Positions 16,894 through 25,386 of a DNA stretch of 64,000 bases are shown one piece after another. The notes beneath the pieces were generated by a model. The model was not told the DNA's origin, searched no databases, and saw nothing but the letters and a program-made list of their open reading frames with translations. Within the stretch, counting starts at the first letter, position 1. Each line of letters begins with the position of its first letter. The stretch is taken from positions 62,001 through 126,000 of the forward strand of contig JAFGSI010000004.1 of the NCBI GenBank assembly GCA_016934715.1. The letters run 5' to 3'. Source of the DNA: Anaerolineales bacterium (lineage in GTDB: Bacteria > Chloroflexota > Anaerolineae > Anaerolineales > Villigracilaceae). The translations under genes and the position numbers were made by a program.

Positions 16894-17505
16894 ATGATTC
16901 CCCTGACAGAAACTGACATTGCTGAGCGATTGGGCCGTGCCTACCAGCCCGGTGTGATCGCCTCCACCGACGGTTATGCGGGGGGGCTCGACCCCGACCG
17001 TTTGACCTGCGCGGCTGTGCTGTTGCCGCTGACCTGCCAGGCGGGGGAATGGTACCTGGTTTTCACCCGCCGCACGGATACCGTTGAGCATCACAAGGGC
17101 CAGGTCTCCTTCCCGGGTGGGGCCTGCGACAGGGATGAGTTCCTGCCGGAGGCGACTTCCCTGCGGGAGGCCGAGGAGGAGATCGGCCTGCGGCCGGAGG
17201 ATGTGACCCTGCTCGGACGCCTGAACAGCCTGGTCACGATCACCGGCTTCCGGGTCACGCCGGTGGTGGGGGTCATCCCCTGGCCGTACCAATTCACTCC
17301 CGAGCCGGCCGAAGTGGCGCGTGTCTTTCGCATCCCGCTGTCCTGGCTGGCTGATCCCGCGAACTGGGACGAACGGCCGTTCACGCCCGACGGGATGGTC
17401 CGCCCACTGCCGGTGATCCGTTACCATCGCTACGCCGGCGAGGTCTTGTGGGGGGCCAGTGCCCGCATTACCCACGATTTCCTGACGGCCCTGGCCCTGA
17501 AGTAA
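16894..17505 (+). CDS. Nudix hydrolase, CoA pyrophosphatase type (NudL-like)
   Basis: 203 residues. The UPF0035/CoA motif (HHKGQVSFPGG) directly precedes a good Nudix box: GG, then PEATSLREAEEEIGL. This pairing is specific to enzymes that cleave CoA and acyl-CoA to 4'-phosphopantetheine and 3',5'-ADP. I start at ATG 16894 with AGGG upstream; a TTG directly before it is possible. A CoA-turnover enzyme suits a genome with heavy acyl-CoA traffic. Confidence 0.9.
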   Translation: MIPLTETDIAERLGRAYQPGVIASTDGYAGGLDPDRLTCAAVLLPLTCQAGEWYLVFTRRTDTVEHHKGQVSFPGGACDRDEFLPEATSLREAEEEIGLRPEDVTLLGRLNSLVTITGFRVTPVVGVIPWPYQFTPEPAEVARVFRIPLSWLADPANWDERPFTPDGMVRPLPVIRYHRYAGEVLWGASARITHDFLTALALK

Positions 17506-17526
17506 GCGCAGGCCGTCGAAAACGAA

Positions 17527-17555
17527 CCCTCCCCAGAGATATTCTCCGGGGAGGG
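17527..17555. terminator. Hairpin between the convergent Nudix and L25 genes
   Basis: CCCTCCCC (17527-17534) pairs with GGGGAGGG (17548-17555). The loop itself contains GAGA/TCTC, extending the stem. T runs on either side are short, so it is a probable bidirectional terminator rather than a textbook one. Confidence 0.65.
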
Positions 17556-17590
17556 CTTCAACTTCGTCAGCAGGTCGGATTTGGGCGGTC

Positions 17591-18262
17591 TTACCCGTCG
17601 CCTTCGCCCGCCTCGTCTTCCTTCTTGCCCTTCTCGATCACGTCGGGCTCGGCACCTTCCTCGACCAACTCTTCTGCGACCTTCTCGACCTCTTCTTCGA
17701 CGGCTTCTTCCTTGGCCAGCGTGGCCAGGACAAGCATCTCGTCAGCGGAGGAGATCATCTCAACCCTGTCCGGCAGGACAAGGTCGCGCACGTAGATGCC
17801 ATCGCCGATGTTTGCCAGGCTGGAAATGTCGACCGTGAAGCGTTCGGGCAGGTCCTGCGGGAAGCTTTCCACTTCCAGTTCGGTCAGGCCGGTGACCAGG
17901 ACGGCATTCAGTTCCTTGACCGCCGGGGCAGTCCCGTGGAGTTGGACGCCGACGTTGGTGCGGATCTTCTCGGTCATTGAGACGGCCTGGAAGTCGAGGT
18001 GGATCATGATGCCCTTGATGGCGTCACGCTGCCTCTCGCGGATCAGGGTGGGGTACTCGGTCCCATCGACTTCGACGGTCACCAGGCTGGAGGCGGTGGT
18101 GTAGCGCAGAGCCATTTCGGTGTCGTGGGAGTTGAGCGAGATCGCCAGCGGCTCCAGTTTGTACCCGTAAAGGACTGCCGGCAGTTCGCCCGCCCGGCGC
18201 AGGGCCTTGACCTGTTTACCGACCACGCTGCGGCGGGTGGCTTTCAAAACAACTTTCTCCAT
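17591..18262 (-). CDS. rplY: 50S ribosomal protein L25/general stress protein Ctc
   Basis: 223 residues: the two-domain TL5/Ctc form. The N-terminal L25 fold starts LKATRRSVVGKQVKALRRAG and binds 5S rRNA. The C-terminal TL5 domain has HLDFQAVS and VDISSL. The tail from about residue 185 is strongly acidic (EEAVEEEVEKVAEELVEEG), typical of long forms. GAGGAAGG precedes the ATG. A strong promoter with a symmetrical element lies about 90 bases upstream. Confidence 0.95.
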   Translation of the reverse strand: MEKVVLKATRRSVVGKQVKALRRAGELPAVLYGYKLEPLAISLNSHDTEMALRYTTASSLVTVEVDGTEYPTLIRERQRDAIKGIMIHLDFQAVSMTEKIRTNVGVQLHGTAPAVKELNAVLVTGLTELEVESFPQDLPERFTVDISSLANIGDGIYVRDLVLPDRVEMISSADEMLVLATLAKEEAVEEEVEKVAEELVEEGAEPDVIEKGKKEDEAGEGDG

Positions 18263-18347
18263 CTTTACCTTCCTCGAGCGCCTCTCACCTTTCTTGATAA
18301 AGGGTTACCTTCGCTCTGTGAATGAGTTCCTCCGGCCGATTTGCCGG

Positions 18348-18372
18348 AAGCGGGCCGAATTGTAGCCCGCTT
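18348..18372. promoter_or_regulatory. Inverted repeat flanking the -10 box of rplY
   Basis: AAGCGGGC (18348-18355) and GCCCGCTT (18365-18372) are perfect inverted repeats. Their nine-base centre contains the minus-strand TACAAT box. A protein bound here would block RNA polymerase. Which regulator uses it is not visible. Confidence 0.5.
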
Positions 18373-18387
18373 GGGGGGTTAAGTCAA
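18359..18387 (-). promoter_or_regulatory. Promoter of rplY
   Basis: On the minus strand: TTGACT (18387-18382), a 17-base spacer and TACAAT (18364-18359). It is one of the best sigma-70-type matches in the window and gives a leader of about 90 bases. Confidence 0.75.
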
Positions 18388-18745
18388 GATGAAATTTCCC
18401 CCCGGGATCGGGGAACAAGTTGTTGGAGAAAACCCGGCTCGTACTATTGAAGACGTCAACGCAGAATTAATCCGTCTGGGAACCACACGGCGGCATCTTC
18501 GAACAGGATCCTTTGAGGGCCCTGCGTAAATAGCCGCACCGAAATCGTTGCTGCGACTGGTTGCGCGGCACCTTCGGCTCCGCGATTTCTGCAGGAACCA
18601 GGAAGTTATGCAGATCAGGATTGCTGCTCTCCGTCGGGGGCAGCTGGTTCGCGTCCAGCTGCCATCCAACCTCAGGCTCACCTTACCGGACACCCTCCGC
18701 ATGCGCACGCTGCCACTGGGCGTCGTGGGGTCCCACAGCTTGTTG
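18388..18745. other. Non-coding stretch upstream of the B12-binding subunit
   Basis: No frame in these roughly 360 bases gives a recognisable protein. The region is less GC-rich than the flanks. I looked for a cobalamin riboswitch because a B12 enzyme follows: isolated GGGAA and GCCACTG strings occur, but the B12 box and the ordered core do not. I cannot assign it. Confidence 0.5.
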
Positions 18746-18751
18746 TATAAT
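18746..18751 (+). promoter_or_regulatory. -10 box ahead of the acyl-CoA mutase small subunit
   Basis: A perfect TATAAT preceded by TTG, 30 bases before the ATG, with GGAGGAAAT as ribosome site. No -35 box is evident. Confidence 0.5.
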
Positions 18752-18781
18752 GCAGGCGTGATCCCCGCCCTGGAGGAAATC

Positions 18782-19186
18782 ATGAGCAAACGCCCGATCC
18801 GTGTTCTCGTTGCCAAGCCGGGCCTGGACGGCCACGACCGGGGCGCCAAGGTTGTGGCCCGGGCCCTGCGCGACGCCGGCATGGAGGTCATCTATACCGG
18901 CCTGCGCCAGACCCCCGAGATGATTGCTGAGGCGGCCCTGCAGGAGGACGTCGACATGGTTGGCCTGTCGGTCCTCTCTGGCGCCCACATGACCCTTGTG
19001 CCGCGGATCCTCGAACTGCTCCGCGCGAATGGTCAGGGGGGTGTCCGGGTCTTCGTCGGGGGGATCGTCCCGGATGAGGACGTACCGCGCCTGAAGGAAC
19101 TCGGCGTGACCGGGGTCTACGGCCCCGGGGCCTCGACCGAGACGATCGTCGCCGACATCCGCCTGGCCCTCGCGCCCGGGACATAG
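18782..19186 (+). CDS. B12-binding small subunit of a CoA-carbonyl mutase
   Basis: 134 residues, the length of IcmB/HcmB-type small subunits. The cobalamin motifs are complete: D16-x-H18-x-x-G21 (in PGLDGHDRG, where His becomes the lower cobalt ligand), then GLSVLSGAH (SxL) and [10 protein letters not shown] (GG). It carries only this domain, so it must pair with a separate catalytic subunit. The one in the window is at 30280-31959, which lacks a B12 domain. The meaB GTPase follows after eight bases. ATG 18782 is supported by GGAGGAAAT; an in-frame GTG 24 bases upstream would swallow the ribosome site. Confidence 0.93.
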   Translation: MSKRPIRVLVAKPGLDGHDRGAKVVARALRDAGMEVIYTGLRQTPEMIAEAALQEDVDMVGLSVLSGAHMTLVPRILELLRANGQGGVRVFVGGIVPDEDVPRLKELGVTGVYGPGASTETIVADIRLALAPGT

Positions 19187-19194
19187 GGCGGCCC

Positions 19195-20196
19195 ATGTCT
19201 TTGGTCGAATCGATCCTGTCCGGTGACCGTCTGGCCCTGGCGCGCCTGCTGACCCGGGTCGAGAACGATGACCCGGGTGGTCGCCGCGCTCTGGATGAAC
19301 TCTTCCCCCATACCGGCAGGGCCCACCTGGTCGGCGTCACCGGCGCCCCCGGGACCGGCAAATCGTCGCTCGTCAACCAGCTGGCCCTGCACTACCGGGC
19401 GCGGCCGGAGGCCGGGAGGGTAGCGATCGTCGCCGTTGACCCCTCCAGCCCGTTCACCGGTGGGGCCCTGCTCGGCGACCGGGTGCGGATGCGCGACCTG
19501 GCTGGCGACCCGGGCATCTTCATCCGATCGATGGCCTCGCGCGGCTCGCTGGGCGGGCTGGCCGGAGCCACTGCCGCCGTGGTCCAGGTCTTCGACGCAG
19601 CCGGCTTTGACCTGGTCCTGATCGAGACCGTCGGGGCGGGGCAGGCCGAGGTGGAGATCGCCCGCCTGGCGCACACCACGCTGGTGGTCGAGGCTCCAGG
19701 CCTGGGCGACGACATCCAGGCCATCAAGGCCGGCATCCTCGAGGTCGCCGACATCCTGGTGGTCAACAAGGCTGACCTGCCCGGGGCGGAAAGCGCCGAA
19801 CGGGCTCTCAAGGGGATGCTCGAACTGGCCCACCCGGTTGCCAGGGTCTTCCGCCACCACGGCCAGGAGATGGCCATCGCTGAGGCACCTCCGTCCGAGG
19901 CGCCGCTGTGGATCCCGCCGGTCCAGCGGACGGTGGCCACGGACGGCAGCGGGGTGGCCGAACTGCTGCAGGTGGTGGCTGCCCACGCCCGGCACCTGCG
20001 CCAGAGTGGAGAATGGGGCCGTCGCGAGCGGGCCCGCCTGGAGGTCGAACTCGAGGCCCTGCTCACCGCCGCGCTGGTCGGGCAATTCCGGGCCGGGCTC
20101 ACGGAGGGGCAGTTGGCCGCGATCGTCGAGCGCCTGGTCGCGCGGAGCCTCTCTCCGTGGGAGGCGGTCCGCCAGCTGCTGGACGGCAGGCCCTGA
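19195..20196 (+). CDS. meaB: MeaB/ArgK family GTPase chaperone of the B12 mutase
   Basis: 333 residues. The G3E GTPase motifs are ordered: Walker A GAPGTGKS (residues 50-57), VDPSSPFTGGALLGDRVRM (switch region typical of MeaB), ETVGAGQ(A)E (G3), and NKAD (G4). MeaB loads adenosylcobalamin onto acyl-CoA mutases and ejects damaged cofactor. Linkage to the small subunit (eight-base gap) ties both to the mutase in the beta-oxidation operon. Confidence 0.95.
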   Translation: MSLVESILSGDRLALARLLTRVENDDPGGRRALDELFPHTGRAHLVGVTGAPGTGKSSLVNQLALHYRARPEAGRVAIVAVDPSSPFTGGALLGDRVRMRDLAGDPGIFIRSMASRGSLGGLAGATAAVVQVFDAAGFDLVLIETVGAGQAEVEIARLAHTTLVVEAPGLGDDIQAIKAGILEVADILVVNKADLPGAESAERALKGMLELAHPVARVFRHHGQEMAIAEAPPSEAPLWIPPVQRTVATDGSGVAELLQVVAAHARHLRQSGEWGRRERARLEVELEALLTAALVGQFRAGLTEGQLAAIVERLVARSLSPWEAVRQLLDGRP

Positions 20197-20272
20197 CACG
20201 CTGCGCATGACCTGGGCGAGCTTTCCTGCTCTGAAGGCAAGAGGGCTTTTGGGTCATCCAGACAAGCGCTCC

Positions 20273-20632
20273 TTATTCTCCCGGCCGCAGCAGATCCCCA
20301 TGCTCTTTCAACGATTGATAAAAGCTGAGCGGGCCCTGGATGGTTTCCAGGACCTCGGCGGACACCTGTTCCCTGTCGATGAGACCCGTTACGATCGCAT
20401 AGGCAAGCAGGATTGCATCGTCACCGCCATCGTAACGCTTGAAGAGTTCTCTCGAAGGCCCCATTTCATACAGGTGGATGCGGTGACTTAATTCGCCGCT
20501 GCTGATCTCTCCATTGCGCCATTCCGCAAAGCTTTCGTCGCGCTTTGTCAACTCACGGTGCCATTCGCGCGCGTAGGCATCCCTCACGTGTGCACGCAGC
20601 GAGCGTTGGACGGCCTTGGAATACTTGTCCAT
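20273..20632 (-). CDS. Uncharacterised small soluble protein
   Basis: 119 residues, mostly helical and highly charged (MDKYSKAVQRSLRAHVRDAYARE, then FAEWRNGEISSGELSHRIH). No signal peptide, membrane segment or cysteine. GAGGGAAC precedes the ATG. It stands alone between meaB and a CPBP protease, on the opposite strand to meaB. I recognise no family. Confidence 0.7.
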   Translation of the reverse strand: MDKYSKAVQRSLRAHVRDAYAREWHRELTKRDESFAEWRNGEISSGELSHRIHLYEMGPSRELFKRYDGGDDAILLAYAIVTGLIDREQVSAEVLETIQGPLSFYQSLKEHGDLLRPGE

Positions 20633-20879
20633 GCTGTTCCCTCGAAAAAAAGAACTGTGCTCTCCGCGACAGCCGAGTCAAGTTAAGGCTGAATTCGCCA
20701 ATGATGACTTTTCCTACGATCGAGCCATTTGCGCACACAAATTCTCGACCTGGACCCCGCTTTGCCCTGCCATGCGGTCAGCAGGGACAACCGGTTTCAT
20801 CAATCAGCTTCTCTGGAGCCAACCGGTGAGAGGCCTGACCCACAGCGCTCCGAAGTACTGCTGTCCGCCCGCCTCGATC

Positions 20880-21590
20880 TTAAGGGACCAACCCCAGAAA
20901 GATCAGAACCAGGGCAACTGTGTCGTAGACACCATGCGCGATCACGGGAAGCCAGATGTTGCGCCGTCCCGCCAGGTACAGACCTGCCATCCCACAGCCG
21001 AAAAGAAAGGTTTCGAAAATGCCCGGGATGCCTTGATAGGCATGTCCGAGGCCAAACAGGGCAGAGCTGCCAATCAGCCCCATGATCCAACCGGCCTGAC
21101 GGACCTTGAACAGGTCCGCGACCCGGTTGAGCAAGTACCCGCGATAGACCAGCTCTTCCCCAAACGCGCCGATCGTCCATGAGGTGGTCAGCCAGAGGAT
21201 CAACTGCGGGACACTCTCGTGCAGCGCTGCAAACTGGCCCAGGTCCAACGGCCGGTGGGTTAACCGGGACAGTCCGGGGACGATCAGCCCGATCGAAACG
21301 GCCTGGCAGACCAGTCCCACGACCGCCCCGGCGCCGATCGCGCCCAGCCAGCTGGTCGGCCGGTTCAGCCCAAGCTGTCGCCAGCCGTTCCGGCGCAGCC
21401 AGAGTGAGAGCCAGCCGATGAAAAACAAGTAGGCGAGTGCTGCTGAGGTCCAGCCGATGGCCTGAAATATCTGAAGGGTCACGACCAGGATCAATTCGAT
21501 CGTGATGACCAGCCGATTCTTCAGAAGCGCTTCAGCACGGTCGCGCCCATGGCGATGTGCGCTTTTTATTTTCGCCTCGTTCCTCCACAT
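20880..21590 (-). CDS. CPBP family intramembrane metalloprotease (Abi/CAAX-like)
   Basis: 236 residues with about seven hydrophobic segments. The three CPBP motifs are present: GEELVYRG (EExxxR), ALFGLGHAYQG (FxxxH) and PVIAHGVYD (HxxxB). Such proteases cut within the membrane; some act on prenylated proteins or in bacteriocin immunity. The target here is unknown. I begin at ATG 21590, where the first membrane segment follows a basic N-terminus; the open frame further upstream looks non-coding. Confidence 0.85.
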   Translation of the reverse strand: MWRNEAKIKSAHRHGRDRAEALLKNRLVITIELILVVTLQIFQAIGWTSAALAYLFFIGWLSLWLRRNGWRQLGLNRPTSWLGAIGAGAVVGLVCQAVSIGLIVPGLSRLTHRPLDLGQFAALHESVPQLILWLTTSWTIGAFGEELVYRGYLLNRVADLFKVRQAGWIMGLIGSSALFGLGHAYQGIPGIFETFLFGCGMAGLYLAGRRNIWLPVIAHGVYDTVALVLIFLGLVP

Positions 21591-21766
21591 CCTCGGTTCT
21601 TGAAAGAGTGCTTGCGGTCCAGCCGCGGAGCGAAGCCGTGACACCGGATGAGGGGAGTATCGCCCCTTTCTGCGGCTACACATGGAATAGCGTTGCTGCA
21701 GCGCATGGCGGTCGGTCGGGAGCCCACCGGCTGTTGAAGGCCGGGGCAATGCTGGCGAGAACCTGT

Positions 21767-22021
21767 CTATAACCTTCGCAGGGCACGCAGGAGAACGAGC
21801 AGGATGACCGCGCCGATGAAGGCGGTGAGAATGTCGCCGAGAAACCCTCCTCCAAGGCTGATGTTGAGGAGCCCGAAGAGCCATCCGCCAATGATCGCTC
21901 CGAGGATCCCGACAACGATCGCGCCTACGAGGCCTACTTTGATGCCTTTGATCACTGCATCGGCGAGAAGACCTGCGATGCCACCCACAATGATCCAGAG
22001 CACCAGTTGATCGAGAGTCAT
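21767..22021 (-). CDS. GlsB/YeaQ/YmgE family small stress membrane protein
   Basis: 84 residues, nearly all glycine-rich hydrophobic helices (IIVGGIAGLLADAV, GAIVVGILGAIIGGW, ILTAFIGAVILLVLLRAL). This is the transglycosylase-associated GlsB/YeaQ pattern seen in stress operons. AAGGAGG sits before the ATG. Its exact role is unknown. Confidence 0.9.
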   Translation of the reverse strand: MTLDQLVLWIIVGGIAGLLADAVIKGIKVGLVGAIVVGILGAIIGGWLFGLLNISLGGGFLGDILTAFIGAVILLVLLRALRRL

Positions 22022-22252
22022 TTTAACCTCCTTGTGTTGAACAGCGTACGCCGGACCTGGCCTGGGTGTGCCAGGCTGCCCAAGGATTGTATTATGGAAA
22101 TCGTTGCACTACGGCATCTGGGAGGAGAACTGCCTCTTTCCACACCTTTCGCGTTCTGATGAGAACTGTTCTTCCAGAATAAAGGTCCGCCAAAGACAGC
22201 AGGACGAATATTCTGCCCGGGGGCCTCCGAGCATGCCGATCTGCTGGCCAGA

Positions 22253-23395
22253 TCACCTGCCCAGGATCTGGCGGGCGATGACCAGGTGCTGGATCTCGTT
22301 GGTCCCCTCGCCGATGGCGCACAGGCGCTGATCGCGATACATGCGCTCGACGGCATAATCCTGCAGGTAGCCGTAGCCGCCGTGGATCTGGATCGCCTTG
22401 TAACACACCCGCTCGGAGACTTCGGTGGCGAACAGCTTGGCCATCGCCGCTTCCTTGATGAAGCGCTGGCCGCGGCTCCTGAGATCGGCCGCCCGCGCGA
22501 TCATCAGCCGGGCGGCGTCGATGTCGGTGGCCATCTCGGCCAGCATCCACTGGATGGCCTGGAAATCCGCGATCGGCTGATCGAACTGGACCCGCTCCTG
22601 GGAGTAGGCCAGGGCCCGCTCATAGGCCCCCCGGGCCAGCCCGAGGGCCATGGCGGCGATCGCCACCCGCCCGGCGTCCAGCGTCACCAGGAACTGCTTG
22701 AAGCCCTGGTTCTCCTGGCCCAGCAAATTGGCGGCCGGAATGCGGCAGTCTTCAAAGAACAGTTCTGTCGTGGCGGTGCCCTTGAGGCCCATCTTCTTCT
22801 CCTCGTGCCCGACCCGGAAGCCCGGAGTGCCCTTCTCGAGGATGAAGGCCGAAATGCCGCGGGTCCCTTTCTGCGGGTCGGTCTTGGCGGTGACCACCAG
22901 CACGTCGGCGACCGTACCGTTGGTGATAAAGATCTTCTCGCCGTTGAGGACCCACTCGTCGCCGTCGCGCAGCGCCCGGGTGCGGGTTGCCCCGGCGTCC
23001 GAGCCGGCCTGGGGTTCGGTCAGGCCGAAGGCGCCGATCTTCTCGCCGCGCGCCAGCGGGATCAGGTACTTCTGTTTCTGGGCCTCGCTGCCGAACAGAG
23101 CGATCGGCTCGCAGCACAGCGAGCTGTGCGCGTCGAGGATCAGGGCGACAGACCCCGAGACCCGGGCGATCTCCTCCAGGACGATGATCAGGCTGTTGTA
23201 GTCGGACCCGGCTCCTCCGTACTGCTCGGAGAAGGGAATCCCCAGCAGCCCGAGCGCGGCCATCTTCTGGAAGATGTCGTGCGGGAAGGCGTCCATGGCG
23301 TCGATCTCGGCCGCTCGCGGGGCGATCTCGTTCTCGGCGAATTCGTGCACCGTCTGGCGGATCAGGGCTTGTTCTTCGGTCATTGGAAATGTCAT
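22253..23395 (-). CDS. Acyl-CoA dehydrogenase (last gene of the beta-oxidation operon)
   Basis: 380 residues. FAD-dependent alpha,beta-dehydrogenation of an acyl-CoA. FGLTEPQAGSDA and WVLNGEKIFITN are the ACAD signatures; the catalytic Glu is in IGEGTNEIQ near the C-terminus, the short/branched-chain position. Electrons go to EtfAB encoded six kilobases upstream. I chose ATG 23395, seven bases after AGGAG; ATG 23401 is too close to it. A 130-base gap separates it from the CoA-transferase, larger than elsewhere in the operon. Confidence 0.95.
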   Translation of the reverse strand: MTFPMTEEQALIRQTVHEFAENEIAPRAAEIDAMDAFPHDIFQKMAALGLLGIPFSEQYGGAGSDYNSLIIVLEEIARVSGSVALILDAHSSLCCEPIALFGSEAQKQKYLIPLARGEKIGAFGLTEPQAGSDAGATRTRALRDGDEWVLNGEKIFITNGTVADVLVVTAKTDPQKGTRGISAFILEKGTPGFRVGHEEKKMGLKGTATTELFFEDCRIPAANLLGQENQGFKQFLVTLDAGRVAIAAMALGLARGAYERALAYSQERVQFDQPIADFQAIQWMLAEMATDIDAARLMIARAADLRSRGQRFIKEAAMAKLFATEVSERVCYKAIQIHGGYGYLQDYAVERMYRDQRLCAIGEGTNEIQHLVIARQILGR

Positions 23396-23525
23396 TTTCA
23401 TGCTCCTGGTTTCCACGCGAGCCGATGTGCAGGACGGCCGTCATCACCGAGCACATCCGGGGCATCGTGTGGGCTTCGTGTTTTTGGGGGGGCATCCACT
23501 CCCGGGACTGTCCTCCGCTCGCGTC

Positions 23526-24302
23526 TTATTTGCCGATCACCATTCCCTGCGGGTCGATCTGGCGCAGGATGCGCAGCTGCTCGTCGCTCGGCTCGGGGCT
23601 GACGGTCAGCGCGTCGGCGACCGGGATCTCGAACTGGCTGGCCTCCTGGACCTGCTCGACGGTCACACCGGGGTGCAGGCTGAGCAGCTTCATGCGCCTG
23701 GTCTGCTCGTCAAAGCCGTACATGCCCAATTGGGTGATCACCCGGTAGGGCCCGCTGCCGGATGGCAGTCCGGCGCGCTCACGGGCCCCAGGCCCGGACA
23801 GGTAGCCGGGGGTGGTGAGGAAGTCAAGCTGGTCGACGAAGGTCCGGGTGGACTGCTTGCGCATCAGGTAGATCGTTCGCCAGACCAGCGAGCCGACATC
23901 ACAGCCGCCGCCGCTGCCGGGCAGGCGCGATCTGGGATGGTGCCAGTCGCCGATGACGGTCGTGTTGACATTGCCGTAGCGGTCCATCGCCGCCCCGCCC
24001 AGGAAGCCGTAGTCGACGTAGCCGGCCTGGGAGGCCGACATGACATCGTGCATGCTTGAGGCGGCCGAGGCCCGCCAGTAGGTGCGCGAGTCGCCGACCG
24101 AGATCGGCAGGGCCGGGACCTGGGGGCCGATCCCGCCGGCCTCGAAGATGATCAGCAGCCCCGGGGCATGGGTGCGCTGGGCCAGCATCGCGGCCACGAT
24201 CGGGAAGCCCGTGCCGACGAAGGCCGAACTGCCGTCCTCCAGCAGGCTGGCGGCCACGCAGGCCAGCAGTTCGGTCAGCCTGTAGCGCGGGGATTCGTTC
24301 AT
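23526..24302 (-). CDS. Family I CoA-transferase, beta subunit (glutaconate CoA-transferase/IpdB-like)
   Basis: 258 residues. GTGFPIVAAMLAQRTHAP and the loop IIFEAGGIG place the Glu of that loop where the catalytic Glu of glutaconate CoA-transferase lies, so an active transferase is likely, rather than only an IpdB-type ring hydrolase. VDYGFLGGAAMDRYGNVNTT is also typical of the family. It overlaps the alpha gene by four bases (ATGA). In this operon it could activate a short or branched fatty acid from acetyl- or succinyl-CoA; the substrate is inferred. Confidence 0.85.
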   Translation of the reverse strand: MNESPRYRLTELLACVAASLLEDGSSAFVGTGFPIVAAMLAQRTHAPGLLIIFEAGGIGPQVPALPISVGDSRTYWRASAASSMHDVMSASQAGYVDYGFLGGAAMDRYGNVNTTVIGDWHHPRSRLPGSGGGCDVGSLVWRTIYLMRKQSTRTFVDQLDFLTTPGYLSGPGARERAGLPSGSGPYRVITQLGMYGFDEQTRRMKLLSLHPGVTVEQVQEASQFEIPVADALTVSPEPSDEQLRILRQIDPQGMVIGK

Positions 24303-25306
24303 GCGGTGCCTCCTTCTGCCTTGGGCCGCAGATCCATCAGGCGCTCGAGTTGTTTTCGGCGCTCCTGCCCGCCGATCTTCTCCAGGTAGGCCTCGAAGTC
24401 GGGCACGCCGAAGACATACTCGTCGAGATAGGCCCGGGTGCCGGCGTCGGTCTTCGAGACTTCCATCCAGTGGGCGATGTGCTCCTCGTCGAAGTAGTAC
24501 TGGGTCGGCATCTCGGTCGGGTGGGCCCCGAAGGGCACCTCGATCACCGCGTCGGGCAGGTAGAAGGGGATCGCCGTGCGCCAGGGCTGGCGCTCGATCT
24601 CCTCGTGGTCGACGAGCTTCTCGGTCGTGATGATCAGCCGGCGGCTGGCTCGGGCCAGTTCAAAGTCCTCGACCAGGATGCCATCGATCTGGGCGTTGCC
24701 GTACTTGTCGCAGCGGTGGACGTGGAAGAGGGTCACATCGGGATAGCAGGCCGGGAGCAGGCAGAGCGGTTTGCCGCTCCAGGGGTCGTCGATCACCCTG
24801 GCCGAGGAATGCGTGAGGGTCTCGGTGCCCAGCATCGTTCGGACGGGCATGAACGGCACGCCCATGGCGGCGGCCAGGAAGCGCCACTGGTAGCCGGCAT
24901 TGCTGATCTCGCCGGTCACCTGCACCCGGCCCGACTCGACCGCCCGCCGCCCGCAGGCTGACAGGCCGCGCAGCTCGTGGCCGAAGGCGTAAGCCACTTC
25001 CACCCGGCTGACGCAGCCGCCGCCGATCAGCAGGTCGATGTCGTGGACGGCAGTCTTGCCGATCATGGTCAGGTCGCGCACCTGCTGGCGGATGATCTCG
25101 TAGATCAGGGCCATCGGGATGCGGATGTGCCCGAATCCGCCGATGGCCAGGAGGCTGCCCGGCTTCACGTACTCTCGGACGGCGGCGCTCACGGTTGTAC
25201 GTTTGTCGATCATCTGGCGCGGCTTGTTTTCGCGCACCCACTGGCGGTTCTCATCGGGGTCGTGCCAGCCAATGAGTTCGCCGAGGAATTCGACGGGATC
25301 GCTCAT
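24299..25306 (-). CDS. Family I CoA-transferase, alpha subunit (IpdA/GctA-like)
   Basis: 335 residues. IGGFGHIRIPMALIYEIIRQ is the CoA-transferase alpha glycine motif, and HVHRCDKYGNAQIDG is also characteristic. Length and the long C-terminal part (LPDAVIEVPFGAHPTEMP, then YFDEEHI) match the IpdA/GctA group. AAAGGAGAAAG precedes ATG 25306. It forms the heteromer with the overlapping downstream beta gene. Confidence 0.87.
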   Translation of the reverse strand: MSDPVEFLGELIGWHDPDENRQWVRENKPRQMIDKRTTVSAAVREYVKPGSLLAIGGFGHIRIPMALIYEIIRQQVRDLTMIGKTAVHDIDLLIGGGCVSRVEVAYAFGHELRGLSACGRRAVESGRVQVTGEISNAGYQWRFLAAAMGVPFMPVRTMLGTETLTHSSARVIDDPWSGKPLCLLPACYPDVTLFHVHRCDKYGNAQIDGILVEDFELARASRRLIITTEKLVDHEEIERQPWRTAIPFYLPDAVIEVPFGAHPTEMPTQYYFDEEHIAHWMEVSKTDAGTRAYLDEYVFGVPDFEAYLEKIGGQERRKQLERLMDLRPKAEGGTA

Positions 25307-25386
25307 CACTTTCTCCTTTGGCCTGGAAGTGCGCGAAGCGGGCACCCGGTTTCGGGAAATTCGCGCCTCTTCACTGCTGGCCCGAC

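Noticed and set aside
18470-18720. Cobalamin riboswitch upstream of the B12 subunit
   Set aside because: GGGAA and GCCACTG strings occur, but the ordered core and the B12 box are missing.
22162-22172. AGAACTGTTCT palindrome as a LexA-type box
   Set aside because: The GAAC/GTTC half-sites are one base apart, not four, and no SOS gene follows.
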